From Flavobacterium sp. HSC-32F16 (GTDB taxonomy: Bacteria; Bacteroidota; Bacteroidia; Flavobacteriales; Flavobacteriaceae), in assembly GCF_024171645.1 (NCBI RefSeq), contig NZ_JALKAC010000002.1, forward strand, positions 682,001 to 746,000: 64,000 bases of DNA, written 5' to 3'. This document shows, in pieces, positions 16,751-26,445 of this stretch; the stretch's first letter is position 1, and each line of letters starts with the position of its first letter. The position numbers and the translations under genes are program-made. The notes below the pieces were generated by a model. That model made no database searches. It saw only the letters and a list, made by a program, of their open reading frames with translations, and was not told where the DNA came from.

Positions 16751-18217
16751 TTAAAATTTATATGAAAGCCCGGATTGAAGCGATAAACTATAAGGTTTAG
16801 CGTCGTTGTCATCTTTAAATGTATTGAAATAATATTTGAATAAAGGGTTTATTTCTAATTGTAGTTTTTTTGTCAATTCATAACTAAAACCTAACCCAAT
16901 ATTTGAGGCAATATTAACTTTTGAAATATTTCTGGAAGATCCAATATTTTGTGATAGAACTTCATCAGATCTCATTTCTAGAGTATTAGTTTTTAAAAGC
17001 ATTGTGCTTAAACCTCCAAAAGCCTCAATATTAAATCTGCTTTTGTCTTTTTTTACAGCATAATTAAATTCGATTGGAAGTTCGTAATAAGAAAGTGTCT
17101 GTGTCAGCTCTACATCAGTTGAATTAGCAAACGTATTATTAATTATAGCTGGCGAAAGATTCGTTTTTAATTCAATATTACTGTAGGATGGTATTAATTC
17201 ATTTTGATCTAATAGAGTAGATGTTTTTAAGCTTAGATGAGAAAAACCTACTCTAAATCCGGTTTTTCTATACATAATTTTAATATAAACACCATAAAAA
17301 GCGGTTACAGGTTTGCTTGTAGGCTGTTTAGATAAACTAGGATCAATTAGAGATTTATTGTTTAGTGAACTAAAAACAGCGGGACCATAATAAATATGTA
17401 CTCTGCGTTCTGGCGGATTATTAACGACTATTTTTTCAGGAGTGTTTTCCTTAATTTTAGGTACCCTTTTCTTTTTGACCGGAACGCTGTCAATTACGGG
17501 TATGCTGTCTTTCTTTTCTTCTGTTATAACAGGAATCGTTTCAGTAATTTTTGGTTCAACAGTTTCTGGTATTACAGGAACGACGTTTGTTTTAGGTAAT
17601 TCTGTTTCGGTTTTCTGCTTTGTAATTTTTGAAGGACTCTTTTTTCCTTTGAATGGTTTTGGTTTTGTTTTTGATGATACAGTAGTACCATAATATTTTT
17701 TCTTAACCGGTAACGATTTACTCGCTTTATTCGTTTTAGTTGGATTTATTTTAGGAGTATCTTTAATGTGTATTTTTTCCTTTTTTATTGTGATTTTATA
17801 TTTTTTGGTAACCTCATATTCTTCATATTCATTTGTTGATGAAACGAGTTTGCTGGACTGTTTAATTAGTTTAACATTTTTGCTTTTTCTAATTAATACG
17901 GTATCATTATTATTGGGTTCTTTTTTTTCTGTCTTTTTTTTCGGACCGGTACTTTGTTGTACGGTTTGATTTTGAAGTAAATGAATAGGCGTTTTTTGAG
18001 TGCCGCTTATTTCGTTTTGGTTTTTGTTGTTTAAAACTGCAACAGTTGACAAAAGCCCCATTAATAGTATACTCGGGATAAGCCAGATTAAAAATCTTCG
18101 ACGACGTTTTTTATTTAAATCCTCTTCAATTCTAGACCATACAAAATCTCCTGGAGCTTGATCCAGGTGTAATAATTTGTTTTTAATTGCTTTTCCTATT
18201 TCGGTTTTATTTTCCAT
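16751..18217 (-). CDS. Anti-sigma-like / outer-membrane beta-barrel protein
   Basis: A 488-residue protein with four zones. Residues 1-41 are cytoplasmic and basic at the end (PGDFVWSRIEEDLNKKRRRR), like the anti-sigma-like heads seen in many Bacteroidota proteins paired with ECF sigma factors. Residues 42-62 form one membrane helix. Residues about 63-270 are a Lys/Pro/Thr/Val-rich low-complexity linker. Residues about 272-488 look like an outer-membrane beta-barrel: alternating strands, repeated aromatic girdle residues, final Phe. The gene overlaps the ECF sigma gene by 11 bp. I infer a protein that senses at the outer membrane and holds the sigma factor at the inner one. Confidence 0.75.
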   Translation of the reverse strand: MENKTEIGKAIKNKLLHLDQAPGDFVWSRIEEDLNKKRRRRFLIWLIPSILLMGLLSTVAVLNNKNQNEISGTQKTPIHLLQNQTVQQSTGPKKKTEKKEPNNNDTVLIRKSKNVKLIKQSSKLVSSTNEYEEYEVTKKYKITIKKEKIHIKDTPKINPTKTNKASKSLPVKKKYYGTTVSSKTKPKPFKGKKSPSKITKQKTETELPKTNVVPVIPETVEPKITETIPVITEEKKDSIPVIDSVPVKKKRVPKIKENTPEKIVVNNPPERRVHIYYGPAVFSSLNNKSLIDPSLSKQPTSKPVTAFYGVYIKIMYRKTGFRVGFSHLSLKTSTLLDQNELIPSYSNIELKTNLSPAIINNTFANSTDVELTQTLSYYELPIEFNYAVKKDKSRFNIEAFGGLSTMLLKTNTLEMRSDEVLSQNIGSSRNISKVNIASNIGLGFSYELTKKLQLEINPLFKYYFNTFKDDNDAKPYSLSLQSGLSYKF

Positions 18218-18755
18218 TTTTCGTCTGATTGTAAAATGTACTTTTAGATTTTATTTTTTCTTTCAAAAGATGCTTTGCTCTATGCAGATTAGATTTTGAG
18301 GTGCTTTCGCTTATTCCTAAAAGAGAGGCAATCTCCTGATGCGAATAATCGTCTAATTCATATAAATTAAAAACGAGTCGATATTGATTGGGTAAATCCT
18401 GAATAAAGGTTAGAATTTCATCGAGAGGAAGATCAATTTCTTTATCGATTATTATTTCTTCCTGCTGATGATCGTCTTTAATTGGGGTTAAGAAATAGGA
18501 TTTTTTATATCTGTTTATAGCTTTGTTAATTGTGATTCGCTTTATCCATCCTTCAAAACTTCCTTTTCCTTTGTAATTTTTAATATTTGTAAAGATTTCA
18601 ATAAAGGCATCATGCAGATTGTCTTCGGCTTCATCCCGATTTTGACAATATTTTAGACATAGCACAAACAAAACATTCTTATACACTTGGTATAATTGTT
18701 CTTGCGCCTGCCTATTCTGTTTAATGCAGCCTTTTATGAGTTGATCTAAATTCAA
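18207..18755 (-). CDS. ECF-type sigma-70 factor
   Basis: A 182-residue extracytoplasmic-function sigma factor. Region 2 is DEAEDNLHDAFIEIFTNI with GSFEGWIKRITINKAINRYK (about residues 45-100); region 4 holds the helix-turn-helix SHQEIASLLGISESTSKSNL near residue 145. The start is TTG at 18755, four bases after the stop of the upstream lipoprotein gene; no ATG fits, and MNLDQLIKGC is the usual beginning for this family. Its 3' end overlaps the membrane-spanning anti-sigma-like gene. The three genes form an operon, suggesting a cell-surface signalling unit. Target genes unknown. Confidence 0.92.
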   Translation of the reverse strand: MNLDQLIKGCIKQNRQAQEQLYQVYKNVLFVLCLKYCQNRDEAEDNLHDAFIEIFTNIKNYKGKGSFEGWIKRITINKAINRYKKSYFLTPIKDDHQQEEIIIDKEIDLPLDEILTFIQDLPNQYRLVFNLYELDDYSHQEIASLLGISESTSKSNLHRAKHLLKEKIKSKSTFYNQTKNGK

Positions 18756-18758
18756 ATC

Positions 18759-19190
18759 TTATTTTTCAAGTTTTGTAATTTCTATTTTGTTGCTGCACAA
18801 TAAGCCGGCTTTGTTATAGGCTTGAATGGCACCATTTGTAAAATTTTTACCAATATAAAATATAGCCTGATGGGTTCCCTGACCTTTTTTTAATGTTATA
18901 TCGCCGCTAACTACTTCCCATTTAATGTCAGAAGACTTTTGGTTACCCCTGTAAGAATAGGTATAAGTACTATTTGTTTGAACAAAAAGACTTCCGTTTA
19001 CTACGCAGCAAGTTCCGGAAATTATATCTTCACAACCGCCTGTGTACCAGTATTTATCTGGAGTATCATGTTCTGAAATTATATCTGTTTCTTCCTTATT
19101 GTCAACGTTTTCAATTTCTTTACTCTCAGATTCATTACAGCAGGAAAATATAAAGAGTAGTATAATGGATATAGGAATTACTTTTTTCAT
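18759..19190 (-). CDS. Lipoprotein with PKD/Ig-like domain, first gene of ECF operon
   Basis: A 143-residue lipoprotein; the signal peptide ends at LFIFSC-C near residue 17. After an acidic linker, the mature part (about residues 45-143) carries a beta-sandwich pattern like PKD-type domains: SYRGNQKSSDIKWEVVSGDI, GQGTHQAIFYIGKNFTNGAI, and CSNKIEI at the end. Four cysteines lie in the domain (GGCED, GTCCV, LLCSN) and may form disulfides. It is 3 bp upstream of the ECF sigma gene, so it is likely part of the same sensing system, but no specific role can be assigned. Confidence 0.75.
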   Translation of the reverse strand: MKKVIPISIILLFIFSCCNESESKEIENVDNKEETDIISEHDTPDKYWYTGGCEDIISGTCCVVNGSLFVQTNSTYTYSYRGNQKSSDIKWEVVSGDITLKKGQGTHQAIFYIGKNFTNGAIQAYNKAGLLCSNKIEITKLEK

Positions 19191-19253
19191 GATTAAATAA
19201 TTATCGTTATAATTGATAGTATTAAAAAATAAAAAAGGTTGCGTAATAAAATA

Positions 19254-19296
19254 AAAAAAAACTCTTCGTTCAGTTTTCTTGAAGGAAGAGTTTTTT
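19254..19296 (-). terminator. Terminator of the TonB-receptor operon
   Basis: Stem AACTCTTC / GAAGAGTT with a T run on the minus strand, between the end of that operon and the ECF operon. Confidence 0.7.
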
Positions 19297-19319
19297 AAAT
19301 GATGAATGTTTTCTAAATA

Positions 19320-21116
19320 TTAATTGATTTGTGAATCTTTCACCTCAATAATTTCTTTTGTATAAACGGGTTTTCCAGAAGAAGAAAATCCTTCAACAAT
19401 AATTTCAAATGGACCATTTACGTCAGATGCCGCGAATGAAATGTTTTCTTCTGTTGTTTTTAATTTAAAATCCGGAAGCCATAATAATTGATGTCTGTAA
19501 TCTGGAATTCTGGCGTTTTTTGTTTTATCGCTGTAATCTGGCTGATAGTAATTCTTTTTACCCAAAGGTCTTAAAATCTCGGGTTTAATTATAAAGCTTC
19601 CATCTAATTTACTAACGTAATCAAAGTTTTTGGTAGTAAATGAAATCAAACCATTAAACAATTTTGTTCCATAAAAATAACCTCCATTAACAATGTTAAT
19701 TTTGTAAACGTTACTCATTTTGTATTCAAAAAGCTCATTGATATCTTGTACTATTAAACCGTCTACAAGTACCAATGCAGGAGATGATAATTCGTAATTC
19801 ACATCATAATCATGTAAGTGCAGTTCATACTTGCCTTTTGTCTGCGTGAAATACATTTCTTTTACAATCTCGATAATGGTTTCTTTTAATGTAGGGAATC
19901 GGTTAAAATCATCTAAAACATATTGTTTAGATATTGGATCATAGAACTTTTTCGAATCTTTTACCAATGCAATACTATCCTTTGTGATATTATAATACGC
20001 ATTTTCAATTTGACTTGCGATTGCTCTTTCTTTCAAAATTTCATTAAAATTTGAACTCAATTCAAAAGTATTAAACTTTAGAGATTCAAGATTTAATGAT
20101 TTTGGTTTGTCTATTTCAATGCCGTAATTCTCTTTGTCAGAATCAATAAGTTGTATAATAATATTTGAATTTGGGGAAGGTTTGTCTAAAATGAACGAGA
20201 ATTGTCCGTTTTGATCCGTTTTGGAAATTTTAAATTCAAAATTCTTTTCCGGAATTGAGATTGCAATATTTTTATTGACAAGGCTGTTTCCTGCCGTTTT
20301 TGCAATTATTTTACCAGATATTATTTCGCCGCGCAATTCAGGGATTGCGAAATTTTCAGTTTTAATGCTGTTGCTTTGGTTTGGGTTTGAGGCATTATAT
20401 TCTGTAAAGTTTAATTTGCTTTTAGAAACCAGAGCATCAATTTTTCTAACTGAAACAGTATAGTTTCCTTTCGAAAAATCTTCAGATTCTGTTTTTATCT
20501 TCAGGTCAATAAGTTCCCTGTTTGCAAATATTTTTTTTGCTAATGATAATGCTAATCCAGAAGTTGAAACGCTTGATGAAGCTGTTATATCTTGAGGAAT
20601 TGATGATTTTTCAGGTTTAGGATTTTTATTGGTTTGATAAGGATTTACAATATAAATATCAATATTGAAATAATTTGAATCTGATTTGTTCAGCATCCAG
20701 CTAGTGTAGCCAACAAGCTTGTAATTTCCGGTTTCTAATGTTGTTGGAATAAAGAAATCCCCATTTGCAACACCTTTTTCCAGGAATAATTTATGTTTAA
20801 AAACACTTTTTTTGCTGTTGTCAACCAACTCAACATAGGCGATTTTGCTATATGGCGAAACGGTATTATTTAATTTGTTAAGACAAAATAAATTATAACG
20901 AAGTGTTTCGCCAGTCAAATAAGAATTTGAGTTTGGCGTAATGAAAATAGATTCATTAATTTTTGTGTCAATCGCCATTAACTCAACTTCTGAGCTTTTG
21001 CTTTGAGCTTCACTATTTTGCTGGAAAAACAGTGCTGTTATTACGAGTAAAGAAAGTTTTAGTCTATCCAAAATAATGGTTTTATGTTTGATGAAAATGA
21101 TGTGCAGTCTCCGCAT
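19320..21116 (-). CDS. Secreted MG2/plug-like partner protein of TonB receptor
   Basis: A 598-residue exported protein. An N-terminal macroglobulin-like (MG2) stretch is suggested by NSNSYLTGETLRYNLFCLNK and LETGNYKLVGYTSWML (about residues 60-150). A carboxypeptidase-regulatory-like domain lies near residues 255-335. A TonB-receptor plug-like segment appears near residue 455 (ALVLVDGLIVQDINELFEYK, then YFYGTKLFNGLISFTTK), without a barrel. The ATG at 21116 overlaps the upstream gene by 58 bp; a TTG at 21071 would give a cleaner signal peptide (LDRLKLSLLVITALFF). It ends the receptor operon and is probably an envelope partner of the receptor. Confidence 0.7.
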   Translation of the reverse strand: MRRLHIIFIKHKTIILDRLKLSLLVITALFFQQNSEAQSKSSEVELMAIDTKINESIFITPNSNSYLTGETLRYNLFCLNKLNNTVSPYSKIAYVELVDNSKKSVFKHKLFLEKGVANGDFFIPTTLETGNYKLVGYTSWMLNKSDSNYFNIDIYIVNPYQTNKNPKPEKSSIPQDITASSSVSTSGLALSLAKKIFANRELIDLKIKTESEDFSKGNYTVSVRKIDALVSKSKLNFTEYNASNPNQSNSIKTENFAIPELRGEIISGKIIAKTAGNSLVNKNIAISIPEKNFEFKISKTDQNGQFSFILDKPSPNSNIIIQLIDSDKENYGIEIDKPKSLNLESLKFNTFELSSNFNEILKERAIASQIENAYYNITKDSIALVKDSKKFYDPISKQYVLDDFNRFPTLKETIIEIVKEMYFTQTKGKYELHLHDYDVNYELSSPALVLVDGLIVQDINELFEYKMSNVYKINIVNGGYFYGTKLFNGLISFTTKNFDYVSKLDGSFIIKPEILRPLGKKNYYQPDYSDKTKNARIPDYRHQLLWLPDFKLKTTEENISFAASDVNGPFEIIVEGFSSSGKPVYTKEIIEVKDSQIN

Positions 21117-22333
21117 TGAATATTGTAAATTTCTATTAAAAGAGGGGTTGGTATTTTTGAAGGATATGGCACAATACCAAGAGAATTGTAACCTGAAAAA
21201 TAAACACTATTGCCTAGGCTGATATTGCTGTAGACAACAGGCCCGCCACATCCGCCGTTAACTTCAAAACAATACGGAAAAATATGTTCTTTTTCTAGTG
21301 CAGGTGTTGAAAGTGCCAGAGGGCAGTCGTAAGGGTAAGCTGGTAGTTTTTCGTTTGGAAATACATCCGAAAAATTAAAGAAAATCCTTTTTTCGCTGTA
21401 AGCAGAAACATCAAAAAAGCCAATTACTTTTTCTGAACTATCAGTATCCGATTTAATGTTTCCTGCCAAAAAACCAGGCTGATTTTGTGATAAAAGACTT
21501 TCTGAACCCGACATTTTACTTAAGGTTTGGTAAAAAGTAAAAGCACTGAGATTTTGAACAAACTGTTTAACAAGAATAGAATATCTATTGGCGATACTAT
21601 AGTCTGTACTAGCGATAAAACGCACTGGGAAATCAACACGATCTTCAGATAAATCATTTGTGCTGGTTAAAATGATGGCATCTGATTTTTTATTGGAATA
21701 ACAGGTTTTGGCTTCTTTCGTTCTCATTTGAATAACAAGATCACCAGGAGCAAGACTGCTATTAGGACCACTATAGGGAACTGCAATAGCTTCATAAGGG
21801 GACCATTTTGGAGCTACTACTTTGTAAGTTTCATCATATTCGTAACGGTAATATTTTGAGCTGTTTGAAGGATCGTAACTTTTTGCTTTAATCTCAACAC
21901 CTAAAATTCCTTCCTTAGTTGTTACATTTTTGTATAGATCTTCGATATTGGTTTCTTTTGTTAGTTTTTCGGCAGTTGAACTATACGATTTACCATCTTT
22001 CGTTTTTACATGAAGCTGGTAAGTTCTGTCTGCAGAGGCTTTAAATTCTGCCTCAGAAAGGTAAATTCCGCTTTCTTCATCAAACCCATATACGGTTCCT
22101 AGATCATCTGTAATACTTATAGTTGCGCCATTTTCAAAAACAGGCCCTTCATCTTCAAATTTATAAGTTCTGGATAGTTTTATTTCCTGTTTTTTTAATT
22201 GGTTTGTAATTGTTGCCTCTATTACAATAGCATTTTCAAAACCATTTGTTGTATAATTATATGGTGTTGTGCAACTAGTAATTAGTGCAATTAATGCTAG
22301 TAGAAATATTTTATATGACAATTTTTTTTTCAT
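21059..22333 (-). CDS. DUF4249 family lipoprotein (copy 2)
   Basis: A 424-residue lipoprotein (lipobox LITSC near residue 21) of the DUF4249 family, found in Bacteroidota beside TonB-dependent receptors. A TTG two codons upstream is ignored in favour of the ATG. It is a close paralog of the DUF4249 gene 48 bp upstream. The block QNQPGFLAGNIKSDTDSSEK through SEKRIFFNF is identical in both, while the segment between PAYPYDCP and the C-terminus diverges. The conserved end IQCGDCTSF holds a CxxC. It is probably a surface partner of the receptor in this operon; ligand unknown. Confidence 0.85.
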   Translation of the reverse strand: MKKKLSYKIFLLALIALITSCTTPYNYTTNGFENAIVIEATITNQLKKQEIKLSRTYKFEDEGPVFENGATISITDDLGTVYGFDEESGIYLSEAEFKASADRTYQLHVKTKDGKSYSSTAEKLTKETNIEDLYKNVTTKEGILGVEIKAKSYDPSNSSKYYRYEYDETYKVVAPKWSPYEAIAVPYSGPNSSLAPGDLVIQMRTKEAKTCYSNKKSDAIILTSTNDLSEDRVDFPVRFIASTDYSIANRYSILVKQFVQNLSAFTFYQTLSKMSGSESLLSQNQPGFLAGNIKSDTDSSEKVIGFFDVSAYSEKRIFFNFSDVFPNEKLPAYPYDCPLALSTPALEKEHIFPYCFEVNGGCGGPVVYSNISLGNSVYFSGYNSLGIVPYPSKIPTPLLIEIYNIQCGDCTSFSSNIKPLFWID

Positions 22334-22387
22334 TAACAATTTTTGATCCTTATTGCTTAATTTTAATTATTAAAGAGTAAACTCAAT

Positions 22388-23650
22388 CTAGTCTACCCAA
22401 AATAAAGGTCTAATATTTGACGAAAATGAAGTACAGTCTCCGCATTCCGTATTGTATATTTCTACTGTAATTGTTCCGTCATTTGGGATAGTACCAAGGA
22501 AATTGTAACCACCATAATAAACGCTAATGCCCTGAGAAATTCGTGCATAAACGGTGTTTCCAAAACACGCAGGAATAGCATTGTCTGAAAAACAATATAA
22601 TAACTTATGCTCTTTTATTTGTGTAGACGTTGTTAGTGCCATTGGGCAATCGTACGGATAAGCTGGTGTTTTTTCAGTTGGAAATAAATCCGGAAAATTA
22701 AAGAAAATCCTTTTTTCGCTGTAAGCCGAAACATCAAAAAAGCCAATTACTTTTTCAGAACTGTCAGTATCTGATTTAATATTTCCTGCCAAAAAACCTG
22801 GTTGATTTTGTGACAAAAGACTTTCTGAGCCTGATATTTTACTTAACGTTTGATAAAAGGTATAAGCACTAAGATTTTGAACAAACTGCTTTACAAGAAT
22901 ACTGTATCTATTGGCAATAATATAATCTGTACTTGGAATAAAGCGCACCTGAAAATCTACACGGTCTTCGGATAAGTCATTCGTACTTGTTAAAATAATA
23001 GCATCTGATTTTTTAGTTGAATAACAAATTCTGGCTTCTTTTGTTCTGTTTTGAATAAAAAGATCACCTGGAGCCGGACCGCTGCTTTTAGGAATTGCTA
23101 TAGCTTCATATGGCGTCCATTTTGGAGCTATCACCTTGTAAGTTTCAGCATATTCGTATCGATAATATTTTGAACTGTTCGCAGGATCGTAACTTTTTGC
23201 TCTAATCTCTACACCTAGTACATTTTCTTTAGTTGTTACGTTCGCAGCGATATCTTCCAAACTGGTTTCAGTAGTTAGTTTTTCTACACTCGAACTATAC
23301 GATTTTCCATCTTTAGTTTTTATATGAAGCTGGTATGTTCTTCCAGGCAGAGCTTTAAATTCTGCTGCAGAAAAATAACTTCCGTTTTCTTCATCAAATC
23401 CATAAATAGCGCCCAGATCATCTGTTACGGTTACAACAGCACCGCTTTCAAATACTGGCCCTTCATCTTCAAATTTATAAGTTCGGGATAGTTTTATCTC
23501 CTGTTTTTTTAATTCATTTGTAATTGTTGCTTCAATTACAATTGCATTTTCAAAAGAGTTAGTCTTATAAGGATATGGAGTTGTACAGCTGGAAACAGCT
23601 GCAAACAATACGAGTAAAACTAATTTATATGTGGTGATTTCTTTTAACAT
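22388..23650 (-). CDS. DUF4249 family lipoprotein (copy 1)
   Basis: A 420-residue lipoprotein (lipobox AVSSC near residue 22), paralog of the next gene. N-terminal halves share FENAIVIEATITN.LKKQEI and LSRTYKFEDEGPVFE. Its C-terminal third differs, carrying ALTTSTQIKEHKLLYCFSDN where copy 2 has a different Cys/Gly-rich loop, and ends TECGDCTSFSSN. The start overlaps the stop of the TonB receptor by one base (TAATG), indicating translational coupling. It likely sits at the cell surface with the receptor. Confidence 0.85.
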   Translation of the reverse strand: MLKEITTYKLVLLVLFAAVSSCTTPYPYKTNSFENAIVIEATITNELKKQEIKLSRTYKFEDEGPVFESGAVVTVTDDLGAIYGFDEENGSYFSAAEFKALPGRTYQLHIKTKDGKSYSSSVEKLTTETSLEDIAANVTTKENVLGVEIRAKSYDPANSSKYYRYEYAETYKVIAPKWTPYEAIAIPKSSGPAPGDLFIQNRTKEARICYSTKKSDAIILTSTNDLSEDRVDFQVRFIPSTDYIIANRYSILVKQFVQNLSAYTFYQTLSKISGSESLLSQNQPGFLAGNIKSDTDSSEKVIGFFDVSAYSEKRIFFNFPDLFPTEKTPAYPYDCPMALTTSTQIKEHKLLYCFSDNAIPACFGNTVYARISQGISVYYGGYNFLGTIPNDGTITVEIYNTECGDCTSFSSNIRPLFWVD

Positions 23651-26421
23651 TAGAATTTAAAGTTATAGGTGATTGTTGGTACAGGAACACTAAAGATTGA
23701 TGTTTGGTACGCCTGAACTTTTCCTTCTTTTGTGACAAAAAATACAGAGTATGGATTATTTCTTCCTAAAACATTATAAATAGAAATATTCCAGAAACTG
23801 TGCGCTAATTTTTTTATTTTATGATTTCCTTCAATATTAAATCCGATGTCTAATCTGTAATAATCTGGAATTCTAAATTTATTTCGATCGCTGTAAAGCG
23901 TGTATTGAGCACCTCCATAATTATATTGGCCAATAGGATAGGTTATTGGACGACCTGTTTGGTAAATAAAATTAGTAGAAAAACTATAACGATGTGTAAG
24001 TTTATAATTTAATACGGTACTAAAATCATGTGGTTTGTCAAAATTTGTAGGGAAAAAATCTCCGTTGTTTACCTTTTCTTCATTATACTGACTGTCTAGT
24101 TTTATAAATGCTCTGGAATACGTATATCCGATCCATCCGTTTAATCTTCCTTCTGTTTTTTTAATTAAAAATTCTACACCGTACGATTTTCCTTCTCCTT
24201 GTAATAATTCAGTTTCTAGGTTTTCATTTAGCAATAAGTTGGCACCGACTTTATAATCTAAAATATTATTAGATTTTTTGTAATATCCTTCAATACTCAA
24301 TTCAAGGTTTTTATAGTCTGTTTTTTTAAACAATCCTAAAGAAAACTGCTGTCCGCTTTGAGGTTTCACATTTAAGTCAGATAATTTCCAGGTATCTGTT
24401 GGCGATTGTGTTGTGTTATTAGATAATAAATGGATGTACTGAAACGTTTTGTCGTAACCTGCTTTTATAGAAAAAGTTTCATCAAACAAATATCGAACAC
24501 CTATTCTAGGTTCAAAACCAGTATAAGTTTTAATAGTTTCATTACTGCCATACGTTTTTTCCTCAACAACAGTTGAAGGATTTAAAGGAACTCCTTCTTC
24601 ATAAATTTTTTGCGTTGATGGGCCCATTGCAGAATAAACAGAAAAACGCGCACCATAATCTAATAGTAATTTATCTGTGATTTTAAAATTATCCGAAAGA
24701 AAAGCGGCAGATTCTAACCCTTTTTCTTTTTGAATATGAGTTGCTAAAAGCAAAGAATTTGGATCTTTTGGGGTCAAATCACCAGGGTTTACATTGTATA
24801 ACTTAGTTGAAATTCCATAAATAAATTTATGTTTTTCATTAAAGTTATAATTGAACTTTAATACAGCTTGCGTCTCAGTAATTTTATATCCAAAATCAAA
24901 AGCATTTGAATTATTAGAATCATAATCAATGTTGAATTTGTATTCGCTGTTGGTAACGTTCAATTCTCCGTTATGTTTTTCATTAAATGCATGTTTCCAT
25001 TTTAAGGAAGCCATTCTGTTGCTGTATTTGTATAATGAGTCAGATGTAATACTGTACGCATCTTTACTATAATACACAGTTCCTTCTATAGAATTTTTTG
25101 CATTGATTTTGTGCGTGTATCTGGCAAACAAATCGTAAAAAGAAGCCTGGCTTTTTTTAAGTTTTTCGTTATCTAAAGTTTTTAAAATCCAATCAGAATA
25201 AGTAGCTCTTCCTCCAACTAATAAACTTGATTTTCCTTTTACAATTGGTGTTGAAAAAGTTAAGTTACTCGTTACAGGTCCAATTCCTCCTTCACCTGCA
25301 AATTTATCAACGTTACCGTTTTTTGAGGTTATGTCGAAAACAGAAGATAGTCTGCCTCCAAATTCAGGTGGAATTCCTCCTTTATAAATGTCAACTTTGT
25401 TTACAGTATAGGGATTAATAGCCGAGAAAAAACCAAAAAAGTGACTTGGATTGTAAATCGTACCGTTATCAAGAAGTATTAAGTTTTGATCTTCTTTTCC
25501 GCCTCGAACATTAAATCCTGCAGAGCCTTCTCCAGCTGTTTTTACTCCCGGAATCGTAAGCGCTACTTTTAAAATATCTCTTTCACCTAAAATTACAGGA
25601 ATATTTTTTATTCCTTCGGCTTCAATAGTGGTAACTCCTGTAATAGCAGTTCTAATATTTTGTGTTGCTTTGCTGTTTACCACAACTTCATCAAGTTGAT
25701 TTAGTTTTTCGGTAAGGAATAAATCTAATTTTCCATCACTGTAAACCATAATCTTTCGGGTAATATTTTGATAGATTATAGATTCAATGTCAATGATATT
25801 TACTTCTGTAGGAACTTTTAGAAAATAATAACCCTCAGCATTTGTTACCGTGCTGATAGAAGTATTTCTAATCTTAACATTTATATCTGCAAGAGGTTCG
25901 TTAGTTTTTATATCTTTTAAGTAACCGGATAAAGTGTATAAGCCATTATTTGATTCACTAGATTCTTTACCAACCAAAACAATATTAGTGTTCGCACCTT
26001 TTGATCCTGATTTTTTTACAGAATCAAACTGTCCAAAAAACACTGGATTTGCCGATTTTGAAGGTTTATTTACAATATCTGGTTTATTAGTTTCGTAATC
26101 AGGAAAACTATCATAAATAATACTGTTTTTAGTAAGTACTATTTTATTATTGTCAATAAAATAATTCAAATCAGTATCCTCTAATATCTTTGATACTATT
26201 TCAGAAATTGTTTTGTTAACGTAATTTCCAGATATCAATACATTATTTTCAAACCAGCCTTCCTGATAATAAATTTTGTATTTAGAATTAGCTTCAATTT
26301 TTTGTAAAGCTGCGGTTCTGCTGATATTACTAAACTCGATACTTATCGCTGAATTTTTGTCTTGTGAAAATGATAACTGACTAAAAATCAAGAAAATTAT
26401 AGTGGTAATTAATGACCTCAT
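23650..26421 (-). CDS. TonB-dependent outer-membrane receptor with STN domain
   Basis: A 923-residue outer-membrane receptor. After the signal peptide (about residues 1-19) comes an STN (secretin/TonB N-terminal) domain, about residues 25-115. A carboxypeptidase-regulatory-like domain (LSGYLKDIKTNEPLADINVK) lies near residues 163-240. The plug domain is around 245-370 (VPVILGERDILKVALTIPGV, with FNVRGGKEDQNLILLDNG). The barrel follows to the final Phe. It imports a large or chelated nutrient using TonB energy. The coupled DUF4249 genes and the plug-like protein suggest a four-component uptake complex. An STN domain often signals to an anti-sigma factor, but none of the FecR type is adjacent. 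Confidence 0.92.
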   Translation of the reverse strand: MRSLITTIIFLIFSQLSFSQDKNSAISIEFSNISRTAALQKIEANSKYKIYYQEGWFENNVLISGNYVNKTISEIVSKILEDTDLNYFIDNNKIVLTKNSIIYDSFPDYETNKPDIVNKPSKSANPVFFGQFDSVKKSGSKGANTNIVLVGKESSESNNGLYTLSGYLKDIKTNEPLADINVKIRNTSISTVTNAEGYYFLKVPTEVNIIDIESIIYQNITRKIMVYSDGKLDLFLTEKLNQLDEVVVNSKATQNIRTAITGVTTIEAEGIKNIPVILGERDILKVALTIPGVKTAGEGSAGFNVRGGKEDQNLILLDNGTIYNPSHFFGFFSAINPYTVNKVDIYKGGIPPEFGGRLSSVFDITSKNGNVDKFAGEGGIGPVTSNLTFSTPIVKGKSSLLVGGRATYSDWILKTLDNEKLKKSQASFYDLFARYTHKINAKNSIEGTVYYSKDAYSITSDSLYKYSNRMASLKWKHAFNEKHNGELNVTNSEYKFNIDYDSNNSNAFDFGYKITETQAVLKFNYNFNEKHKFIYGISTKLYNVNPGDLTPKDPNSLLLATHIQKEKGLESAAFLSDNFKITDKLLLDYGARFSVYSAMGPSTQKIYEEGVPLNPSTVVEEKTYGSNETIKTYTGFEPRIGVRYLFDETFSIKAGYDKTFQYIHLLSNNTTQSPTDTWKLSDLNVKPQSGQQFSLGLFKKTDYKNLELSIEGYYKKSNNILDYKVGANLLLNENLETELLQGEGKSYGVEFLIKKTEGRLNGWIGYTYSRAFIKLDSQYNEEKVNNGDFFPTNFDKPHDFSTVLNYKLTHRYSFSTNFIYQTGRPITYPIGQYNYGGAQYTLYSDRNKFRIPDYYRLDIGFNIEGNHKIKKLAHSFWNISIYNVLGRNNPYSVFFVTKEGKVQAYQTSIFSVPVPTITYNFKF

Positions 26422-26445
26422 TAGTTTGCTGTTAGGGTAGTATTT

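Noticed and set aside
17396-17969. Three open frames antisense to the low-complexity linker of the membrane-spanning protein
   Set aside because: They arise from the biased Lys/Pro/Thr codons on the other strand and have no start context or domain.
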